A stretch of DNA of 64,000 nt from Malania oleifera (taxonomy: Eukaryota > Streptophyta > Magnoliopsida > Santalales > Ximeniaceae). Shown here one piece after another: positions 46,621-56,300 of this stretch. The DNA lies in contig NC_080423.1 of NCBI RefSeq assembly GCF_029873635.1, positions 95,630,953-95,694,952 on the forward strand. The letters run 5' to 3'. Position numbers and translations under genes: made by a program. How positions within the stretch are numbered: position 1 is the first letter of the stretch; every line of letters starts with the position of its first letter. The notes below the pieces were generated by a model. The model was not told the DNA's origin, ran no database searches, and was given only the letters and a program-made list of their open reading frames with translations.

Positions 46621-46840
46621 ATGGCTGCCCTACAGTTTACTCGGATTGCAGCTTCTGCTGTCATTGCTGCGATTATCTTTATTGCAATCATGCACTATGA
46701 GTCTCCTGAATTCCACTTGCCACATTTAATAAAGGGTGAGTTTTGTGTAGTGTGAATTTTTGTGGCTACCCTTTTGACTGTTTAAAATGCAAATTGTTTA
46801 GTTTAGTTTTATTTTTTCAGCAAAGCAGATCCATCCATAA
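46621..46840 (+). CDS. Possible two-exon microprotein (44 codons) or 3' UTR of the helicase gene
   Basis: ATG at 46621 opens MAALQFTRIAASAV, then a hydrophobic segment (IAAIIFIAIM, residues 15-24) and HYESPEFHLPHLIK. A consensus donor G|GTGAGT (46735/46736) and acceptor TTTTTTCAG (46820) define an 85-bp intron. Splicing keeps the frame, adds AKQIHP and stops at 46838-46840. Against it: the reading frame is short, the start context is weak, and AATAAA at 46728-46733 may be the polyadenylation signal of the upstream helicase gene. I do not recognise the protein. Confidence 0.3.
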
Positions 46841-47044
46841 CATGTGAAATCTGTACAGGGCCATGTATATATAATCCGCAAGCTAAAAGCCCATATGCCA
46901 TGACCATAACAGAGCTCCTCCTTGGGCAATGGCAGTTTTGGCTCGGTGCTTGGTTGTCTTTACACCCTTCAACAGGCCTTTATTTTATCTTATTTTATTC
47001 TATTTTTCAGTTACATTTTGCCAGTCCAATTGTTAAATCTTTAA

Positions 47045-48358
47045 TGTTAGATTACCACTTTACCTAAAAGTTTAAGCTGTTAGGTTGTGTGCCAACAATG
47101 TATATCAAGCTTTAAAACTCTCCCGCACGTGCAGTTCGACAGCACATGGAGAGATAAACACATGATAAATAATACTCATAATAAGGAATGTAATATATAT
47201 ATTTTTTTATAAATTGTGGATAAAAAGACTAGAACCCAGGATCTCCTGATAACCATTTCTGATACCATGTTATTGCAACGATTCCATTTTCAATACTCAG
47301 CAGAAGATGTCTTGGAGGGCTTGGATATGGTACCACCATCAATGAAGCCGACTTTGTTCTTGGTGTTGAGTGCAATGACCATGGATTGACTCCATGTATT
47401 GTAATTGGTTTCAGTTAAGAGATTAGAAATCAAGACGATGCCAGGATTGTCGGAATTATTGAGATAAAAAACATGATTTGGATTATCAAAATTGTCGGTG
47501 CTTGTAGTATTGGCAGCCATAGAGACAAATAGAAAATGTTTGATTTTTTATTTTATTTTATTTTTTTGATTTTTTGTTTTGTTTTGTTTTGTTATCTTTT
47601 TTGTTTTTGTTTTTTGTTTTGTTTTGTTTTTGTTTTTTGTTTTTTGTTTTTGTTTTTGTTTTTGGGCTTGATCTCAACCGGGGAGGTGCTTCAGTATTCC
47701 ATGAGTGACCTTAGCATTTGTACAAGTAAAATATAAGAGGATTTGAGAAATGTAAAACTGGTGTAGATCTTATATGGTAGCCGAGAGAGCTGAGAGATGA
47801 GCGATGGTTGGAGAAGACGAGAGACGCCAGAGAGCTGAACTGAGATGAGGGTGTCGGAGAACTAAGACAAGAATTGCGAATGTCGGAGAAGATGAACTAA
47901 GGGAATGGAGATGCAGACGAGCACCGGAGAACTCTGCTGCTGCTCTTGGGTCCCTTTGTAGAGAAGATTTGCTCCTTGATTGGTGAATGGGACGTGTGCT
48001 GGCGACGAATCATGGCACGAAGGCAGCGGTGACGACAAGGAACCGGCGAAGATAGAGATCTAGAAGAACAGGGTCGGTGACGACGGGTGGTGGTTCGTCG
48101 GCAAGCAGGTAGGCGATGGCAACCGTTGGGAATGAACGTGCAGAGTCGAACGTCGGAAGTTGATGATGAAAACTGGAGGCGATGGAGATGCAAGGGTGGT
48201 GTCCGTCGAGTTTGGTGTGATGAGAACAGAGCGCAGCAGGGAAATTTTTCTTGCAATGAAGAAGGATCAATTTTGCTCTGATACCATGTATTACCACTTT
48301 ACCTAAAAGCTTAAATTGTTAGATTTGGAGCCAACAATGTATATCAAAAGCTTTAACA
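47045..48358 (-). mobile_element. Chimeric TRIM carrying a copia gag fragment, TSD tttaa
   Basis: LTRs of 73 bp (47045-47117) and 72 bp (48287-48358) match the TRIM LTRs at 45.5-45.8 kb. Perfect tttaa repeats (47040-47044 and 48359-48363) flank the whole unit, so it moved as one. On the minus strand a perfect 12-nt initiator-Met primer site TGGTATCAGAGC (48286-48275) follows the right LTR. A GC-rich leader comes next, then a gag start at 47520 (NYNTWSQSMVIALN, GFIDGG) that is open to 47290. After it comes a second primer-site-like TGGTATCAGAA (about 47271-47262) and TRIM-type internal sequence. Only the N-terminal 76 residues of gag are present and there is no pol. Confidence 0.85.
47535..47665. 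repeat. (TTTTG)n-like low-complexity tract
   Basis: Irregular tttttg/ttttg repeats just upstream (minus strand) of the gag start of the chimeric TRIM, on the leader side. Confidence 0.9.
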
Positions 48359-48906
48359 TTTAATCCTATCATGCATCTAAATTATTGTTTTCAAGGAAGA
48401 TATCGTTTTTATTTAATTACTATTCTAAGTTTTAAATAGTATAAAATTGGCAAGCATTAATTTTTAAAATACTAATATTCAGCAAATATACAAAATTACT
48501 ATGTTACTTTCATGCAGTTTATTGATTTTGTTTTATTTTTTTACCGTTAGCAATAGATTATGTCCTTGATTTAAAGGGGCGCCGTTTTGGGTGTTCAAAA
48601 AAGAAGGGAGGGGGCGATGCTGTTTTGGCATCGTTTCCCCAACTTCTTCCTCCATCTTCCTCCCATGCATGACCAGCTGTCTTCTGCCACTAACGCTGCC
48701 GGCCGGCGGGTGGCCCCTCCCCCTCTTTTCACTTTTTCGTTTTTCTCTCCCTCTAGGTGCCTTTCTCATGCCACGCCCCCACCCCCCCCCCCTCCCTCCC
48801 ACCCCCACACGCAACCTTTGCCTCTTTCGTCACTCCATCTTTGCCTCCTCTCGTTACCCTCTTGCCACCTACCCCCTTATTATATCCCTACTCCTCCCCC
48901 CTCATT
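48359..48906. other. Intergenic segment turning GC- and pyrimidine-rich
   Basis: AT-rich to about 48560, then a CT-rich and C-run-rich stretch (poly-C at 48780-48792). No gene is supported. The open frames here are low complexity. Confidence 0.45.
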
Positions 48907-48999
48907 TCCCTCACTATAAAAGCCCACAAGGTTGTTATTATTATATCCCTCCTCCCCCCCTCCCTCACTATAAAAGCCCACAAGGTTATTATTATTATA
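48907..48999 (+). promoter_or_regulatory. Tandemly duplicated TATA-box module
   Basis: Two copies of ccctcactataaaagcccac (48908-48927 and 48962-48981), each followed by aaggtt and attattatta, with a 54-bp period. A (CT)n tract (49000-49050) follows directly, as in many plant core promoters. What is driven is unknown; no coding region follows. Confidence 0.6.

Positions 49000-49050
<51 letters not shown>
49000..49050. repeat. (CT)n microsatellite
   Basis: About 50 bases of CT repeat downstream of the duplicated TATA modules. Confidence 0.95.
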
Positions 49051-49053
<3 letters not shown>

Positions 49054-49099
49054 TTCCTGCTCATTTTTTTTCCCACCGTGTGCTGTGTGCGTATGGTTT

Positions 49100-49764
49100 A
49101 TTTGAATGTGTGCCCTATCTGCGTGATGCATGTATATATGTACATTTGCATATGTATGATGATGCATGAGTGAATGGATGATGTGCAAGCATATGCATAT
49201 GTTGGGATGAGTGGTGCATGTGCATGAATATATGTTGATGCATGAGTATGTAACTATGCATGTGAATGCATGAAGGATGCATGTGTGTATGTGAGATACA
49301 TGGATGGATGATGTATAGGGTGTGAATGCATGTGTGCATGGTGCATAATGGGAGGATGATGCATATGTATATTTGAATGCATGTAGATGTATGTATATGC
49401 ATGAATACATGATGTATATGGATGCATATACATGCTCATGCATGTAGATATGCATGTATGTATGGGTGTATGGATGTGGAAATGCCTATGTGCATGTGTG
49501 GGAATATGGATGCATAAATGACATGACATGACATGACAAGTATGTGATATGCATGTAAGTGATTTTGTATGCTAGTAACGAATGTGGATTTATAGGCATG
49601 ATGAGGGATGAGGATGTATGCATGTATGCATCTATATAGATATAAATGCATGAATGACATGATGTATGAGACGCATGTATGTGTAGATGCATATAGGAAT
49701 GCATGTGATTATATATATGTATAGCATGTGTAGATGCGTATAGGAATGCATGTGCTTATATATG

Positions 49765-49803
<39 letters not shown>

Positions 49804-49870
49804 GAGTATATTTATTAATACACACACATACATAGATAGTAATATGCATGTGTATGTGTATGAACATAAA
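49100..49870. repeat. TGCATG-rich low-complexity tract
   Basis: About 750 bases composed largely of atgcatg, tgtatg and gatgcat words in irregular order, with an (AT)n core at 49768-49792 and some TGTATG runs. Long open frames on the minus strand (His/Tyr/Ile-rich) are by-products of this composition and not genes. Confidence 0.9.
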
Positions 49871-50906
49871 TAGATGTATGTGTTTGTACGAGTGTTGTTT
49901 TTTTTTAGTAAGTATTAGTGTGTATTTTATCCCGTATTTATTGAAAATTCTAAAAAAATAGTAAATTATTGAAAAGTCCAAAATTGTGTTTTTTGTAGCA
50001 TTTTTCTTGATTTACAATGAGGTCGATGATGAAACTTTAGTTTTTCAAAACTTATTCATCTCATCACATTTTTCTAAATTTACTTATTTCATTCATTTAT
50101 TTCATTTACCAGTAATACAAGCTCGATCTCCCTATTCTAAAACTTTGGTTTTTTGGGTGGTAATACAAGTTCAACATTTTCAAAACCAATTATTTTTAGG
50201 TAGTTATTAGCCATCACCATCACCATCATCACATTTTCATAAAAAACTTAGGATTATGAGATCAACCCCTTTTAGAGCAATATTTAGGACTTCTCAAAAC
50301 CATATTAAAGTACTCAAACAATGATCTCCTAATTGGATGACCAAAAGAGGTTTTTTCTCTTTTATTTTCTTTTTCTTTTCTTTTTGAAGGCAGCACCTAC
50401 GTAATTGCAGTAATTGTTTTGCGAACAAGTATTTTCGAAGTTGGTAATACTTTCTCCTCGCATAATTGTAGTTTTGAGCTAATTTTCTAGTTTTTGCAGA
50501 CCTTTTTGAGGGGTTTTTCCTTATTTTCCCCGTGTTACTGAAAAGGTAAGGTGGTAACTCCATTTTAAATTGTTTTACCCCTTTTTCATCAAAACCTTTT
50601 CCTTTCTTGTTTGGGGACTGTCATTGCCTTTTTGTCAGCACCTTGGGCAAAATTCGATGTCGACAAAAGGAAGTAAAAAATGGGTGAAGGAGGAGCAATA
50701 CATCTTGAAGCTCTAAGACAATCTGTCAATCACTCTTGGAGGGCATCCTCTTATTATCTTCATCAAAAAGCAACTAGGGGCCACTTAATCCCTTACCCAA
50801 AGAAACACAATTAGAAGAAATTGATTAGGCCTTTGGTAATACTGGAATTTTAAGGGTTTCCCTCTCCTTCTTTAGCCATACTTTCTTGGGTGTAGTGGCA
50901 TAAGGA
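49871..50906. other. Probable 5' leader of an Ogre/Tat-like element, minus strand
   Basis: No recognisable protein. It lies downstream, in minus orientation, of the primer-binding site at 50924-50907, so it would be the untranslated leader of that element. Confidence 0.35.
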
Positions 50907-50982
50907 TCCCCAGTGGAGTCGCCAAGTTGACGCATCTAGGTTAACTAACCATACCTCCAAGTTAATAATTATATACTAAAAC
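50907..50982 (-). repeat. Ogre/Tat-like primer-binding site and LTR end, interrupted
   Basis: The minus strand reads TGGCGACTCCACTGGGGA (50924-50907), the primer-site text typical of plant Ogre/Tat gypsy elements. It is preceded by an LTR end GCGTCA (at 50928). The LTR is interrupted by the Tekay-like insertion at 50983 and appears to resume at 60193. Confidence 0.6.
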
Positions 50983-53068
50983 TGTGACAACCCGAATAAT
51001 AATGAGATTTAAATAATAAAAAGAAAGGGAAATGGAAGTCGGAAATAGAAGGACGCCGTCGACGACGTTGCAATTTAGAAATGATAATCCCGGGGAAATT
51101 TTTTAGCACCTCGTCGATGAATACAGGGGACTCATCGACAAGGGTATAACAGGAGCTTGCCAACGAGGATAGGATTCGTCGATGAGAAGATACCGAGAGA
51201 GGGTGTTGGAGAAGTCTGAAATTCGTCGACGAAGGTGCAGGTTCGTCAACGAAATTTCTACAGGACTTGTCGACGAGGTGACATGTCTCGTCGACGAATT
51301 TGACCCTATATAGTAGAAATTCGAAATTAAACGTGAAAATTAAGAAATTCTCACACACTCTCTCTCCCCCTTGAGTTTCTCTCTCCTTTCTCTTCGATTT
51401 TGGCTCCGTCGCTCGCCGACGATTTGAGGCCACCACGACGCTCCTGGAGAAGTTCTCTGCATATCTGTCGAAGTGGATCGTCGGTGGAACTCCGTTGAAA
51501 TTCATCTCTGAGTTGAGGTAAGACTTTTTATACCGAATTTGGTCTTACCATAGTTGTAGGAAATGATATTTACGAAGAAATATTGATGTTTAATTCTGGG
51601 GGTTGTCGTTTTTAGCATTGATCAGGAAACCTTACGGGTGTGAGACCAGAGTTTATAGGGGCGTTTCTCAGTAGTTAGGTAAGAGAATAAATTAAAGCAG
51701 TTATTTTTCACGCAAATTACTATTATTTATGAGCAAATTGATTTTCTAAAAAATATGTACGATATTTGGAATATTATGGAATAAATGCATATTTGGGAAA
51801 TTACTGCTGTTGTACGGAAATTATGATTTTAGAATGAAATGTATGATTTACCCAGCTTTATGTGGCATGAATGTTATTTTTCATGAAAAGTATTATGATA
51901 TGGAAGATTTTACGAGTAAAGCAAGTTTTCAGGTATTATGAAAAGATACAGTATGTTATGATGATTTTGACAAATACATGATAATTGATTTATTTTCAGA
52001 ATGTATATACCTGAAATGATTCTGACGCGAGGTCGTATATATATGAAATGATTTTGGCACAAGGCCGTGTATATATGAAATGCATCTGGTGCGAGGCCAT
52101 GTATATATGAAATGTTCGGCACGAGACCGTATTTATGAAATGATTTCGGCACGAGGCCGTATTTATGAAATGATGAAAAATGTTATAATATACTGTATTA
52201 TATGTTATTAGAACTTGGATGTTAGTTTGGTTCAGTTCAGGAGCACGGTATCGTAGCTATATAGATCAGATATCTATGTTCAGACTTGTGCTAACCACCC
52301 CACGAGGGGGTGGGAGATGGATAGTCGATGTGGCTTTCAGTGTAGAGTTGTAGACGTCCACCTGACAGTCCGGACTAGGGTGTTGCGGGCCCATCGTACT
52401 TACAGACATTTTTGACTCGGCAGTGGTCGGCCAGCCATTGTCGGGTCCCGCCTTCGGGCTGCATAACCCGTCATGGGGGGTAATACATGACATCAGCTAG
52501 CTATTCATCTTGGGTATGTTTTTGATATTATTAGTTATAATAGACATTTCATGATCACTATGAGTTATTAGAAATATGAAAGTATATGATTATTCCACCA
52601 TGTTATATATGTTTTTAGATATATGAAACGTACTGAGTATGTATAACTGCAATAGATATTCATGTTGCCACGCAACTGTATTAAGTTTATTTTTCCTTAC
52701 TGAGAAGTGTCTCACCCCCGAACCTAATTAATTTTTCAGGTGACCCTGAGAGACCGGCGGGTCGTGGCCGCCGTTGAGTGAGTTGAGCTTCCCTGCTAAA
52801 AGGGTAAATTTTGATCTAGGATCAAAATATTTTTGTTGTAAGATCCTAGGTCTATTTTGATGTTTTGGAGATTGTATTCAAATGCTGTATTTTGGGAATG
52901 TAGTAAACTCTGGTATTATGTAATTAATGGTTTGATGGATGTAAATTTATTTTTACTGCTGTTTAGGTTTCCGTTGTTTTATGTCAGGCTATCCCGGCAA
53001 CCCATGGGTTCGGGTTGATATTTTTTTTATTTATGTTTATGATGTGATAAGTTAAGCAGGACGCTACA
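50983..53068 (+). repeat. 5' LTR of the Tekay-like element
   Basis: Contains a GTCGACGA-word array (51055-51300), a TATA-like ctatatagtag near 51305 and a CT-rich leader. A consensus donor GAG|GTAAGA is at 51517/51518. A minisatellite of ~35-bp units (atgaaatgattctggcgcgaggccgtata-like) lies at 52010-52170. The conserved CCTTACTGAGAAGTGTCTC block is at 52695-52713 and an acceptor TTTTTCAG ends at 52739. Confidence 0.95.
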
Positions 53069-53366
53069 GTTTGGTATCAGAGTCTAGGATACTAGGTTAT
53101 GTAGACTCTAGAGTGCAGTAGTAATAATTTCAGAGTATAGGATAAGGGAATTTGAGGTCTGGTTTTGTAGTCTAAATGCAAGACTTCCGTGGTGGTTTGT
53201 GTGATTTTCCTGGGGTGACGATTTCAGGAAAGTCATAGTAAACTATCGTCGGGTTAGGTATCTAGGTTGTAGGATTGAATCTTGAATTAATTAGGATAAT
53301 ATATTATATGAGTTGGATGATATGTATAGTGAAGGGGGTTTTGAGTTAAGTTTATTGTTTTTCAGA

Positions 53367-56300
53367 ATGAACCCTGGTGGCAGTAGTGCCCATGCTAGTG
53401 GGAATGAGGGTGCTGGACCCTCAGGCGCTGTGGGTAGTGATTCAGATGCTGTCTTACGCAGTGTGGCACAACAAGTCATGGCTGAGATTGCTAGAAGTTT
53501 GAGGGAACAGGGTGGTCCATCGGCAGGCTAGCTCGATAGAGAAGTTCATTAAGATGAATCCTCCGCTTTCTCAGGAGGGATAGATCCTGTAGTCACTGAA
53601 AACTGGGTGCAGGAGATAGATAAAGTGTTTGCAGTACTGCAGTGTTTGGAGGAGCAGAGGGTACTATTTGCCACATATAAACTGACTGGAGAGGCTGAGA
53701 GATGATGGTCGGCGGTGAGATTATTAGAGCAGCAGAGGACTGTACCTGTGGAGATGACGTGGGAGCGGTTTAAAGAAATATTCTTCGACAGGTATTTTCC
53801 AGCCTCATCCAGGGAGGCTAAAATTAAGGAGTTCCTGAATTTGAAGTAGGGATAGCTGTTAGTGCAGCAGTACGCGGCGAGATTCATTGAGTTATCTCGC
53901 TTCACCCCGTACATAATTCCATATGAGGTGAAGAAGGTACAACAGTTTGAAAGAGGTCTGAGGAGGAAAATATATAAGCAAGTGTCGATTTTGAAGTTGC
54001 AGGATTTTGCCGAGTTGGTTGATAGAGCCACTATAGCAGATATTGGAGAGTGATTGGAGGCTGAGGAGCAGAGGCAGAAGAAGAGATCCGCACCTTTCGG
54101 TTCCCAGCAGGGAGTCGGCCGTGGTTCGTGGAAGAGAGGTGGCTATTACAAAGACCGGAGGTAAGAGACCGAGAATCGCGATTTTTCAAGGTGTACAGCA
54201 ACCTCCAGTTTGCTTGACTTCTGGGAAGAGGCACCTAGGGGAGTGTCGTGCCGGGCGAGGTGTTTGTTATTGATGTGGGGAGCCAGGGTATGTGATGAGG
54301 GATTTCCAGGCTCAAATTGGTGCTGCTCCTGCTCCTAGACCTGCTCGAGGAGGCTACCAGGTGCCACGTGGAGGCCAACAGAGGAATATGGCCCCCATTA
54401 GGGTTTTCGCTTTGACGTCGGGTGATGCTGAGACGGCCGGCGACATGGTGACAGGTACGGTTAATATGTTTTCATTTAAAGTTATTGTACTTTTTTTATT
54501 CTGGTGCCACACATTCGTTTGTATACTTGGGATGTGTTAAATTGTGTAGGGTTGAAACTCAATCACTAGATGTCGAGTTATTAGTGGCTACACCGACCGG
54601 GTCAGCGGTGAGATGTAGTAGGGTACTCTGTGGTTGTCCAGTTGATGTTCAGAGGAAGATTCTATCTACTGAGTTGGTGGTGCTAGATATGCACGGGTTT
54701 GACATCATCTTCGGCATGGATTGGCTAGTAGTTAATTCTGCTATTATAGACTGTCGTACTAGAGAAGTGATATTCAGACCTCAAAGGAAACCAGAATTCA
54801 GATTTACAGGGTCACAAGTGCAATCCTTGCCTCAGATGATCTCAGCCGTTCAGGTGAGGAGGCTGCTCCAGAGTGGCTGTTTAGGATTCGTGGCTTTTTT
54901 TGAAGGAAATGTCAGAAAATGAATTGAAACTTATCAATACGCATATGGTAAAAGAATTTACAGATGTGTTCCCTGATGAATTACCAGGTTTGCTGCCTGA
55001 TCGTGAGGTAGATTTCCCTATTGATCTACTTCCAGGTACAGTGCCGATCTCTAAAGCACCGTACCGAATGGCGCCAGTAGAGTTGGCAGAACTGAAAGAT
55101 CAGTGCAAGATTTGCTTGATAAGGGCTTCATACGACCTAGTGTATCTCCGTGGGGAGCTGCAGTACTGTTTGTGAAAAAGAAGGACGAGTCTATGAGGAT
55201 GTGTATAGATTACAGAAAGATTAATAAAATGACAATCAAGAATAAGTATCCTCTACCCTGTATTGATGATTTATTCAATTAGCTTCAGGGTACACGGGTG
55301 TATTCCAAGATTGACCTTAAATCAGGTTACCATCAGGTAAAGGTGAGAGCAGGGGATGTATCGAAGACAGTTTTCAGAACCAGATATGGGCATTATGAGT
55401 TTTTTGTTATGCCATTTGGTCTGACGAATGCTCCTGCGATATTTATGGATTTGATGAATATGATTTTTCATCCACATTTAGACTAGTTTGTAGTTGTTTT
55501 TATTGATGATGTACTGGTCTATTCGATGAGCTATGAGTAGCACGAGATACATTTGAGGCAGGTTTTGCAGATGCTTAGGGAGAATAAGTTGTATGTAAAA
55601 TTTAGTAAATGTGAATTCTGGCTTGAGAAAGTTGTGTTTTTGGGGCATGTTATCTTAGGGGACGAAATTTATGTAGATTCTAGTAAGATTGAGGCGGTAG
55701 TGAATTAGGCTAGACCAAGGAACATCCAGGAGATTAAGAGTTTCTTGGGGTTAGCTGGTTATTACTGTCGTTTCGTTGAAGGGTTTTCAGCTTTATCAGG
55801 GCCTTTGACATGACTAACTAGGAAGAATGCCAGATTTGAATGGGACGACAGTTGTGAGTAGAGTTTTTCAAGAACTGAAGCAGAGACTAGTCACAGCGCC
55901 TGTATTGATCATTTCGTCTGGGGGTGAGGGTTATACTATCTATAGTGATGCGTTCTTGAAAGGACTTGACTGTGTATTAATGTAGCATGGTAGGGTGGTG
56001 GCATATGCATCCAGATAGTTGAAAGACTATGAAAAGAACTATCCTACCCATGATCTTGAATTAGCTGCAGTGGTACACGCATTGAAAATTTGGAGGCATT
56101 ATCTGTATGGTGAGTAGTGTGAGATTTTCACTGACCACAAGAGTTTAAAGTATTTCTTTACCCAGAAGGAATTGAATATGAGACAGAGAAGGTGGTTAGA
56201 GTTAATTAAAGATTTTGATTGTACTATCAATTACCACCCAGGGAAAGCAAACGTGGTAGCTGATGCGTTGAGTAGGAAATCCAGGGAACCAGTGTTGGCG

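Noticed and set aside
47897..48297. Arg/Ser/His-rich frames of 95-119 codons upstream of the TRIM-borne gag
   Set aside because: They are in the GC-rich leader of the chimeric element and overlap in several phases. The recognisable gag start is at 47520.
48880..49704. Several long overlapping minus-strand open frames rich in His, Tyr, Ile and Met (up to 191 codons)
   Set aside because: They are produced by the TGCATG/TGTATG low-complexity tract and the CT repeat. Overlapping frames are open at the same time and no domain is visible.
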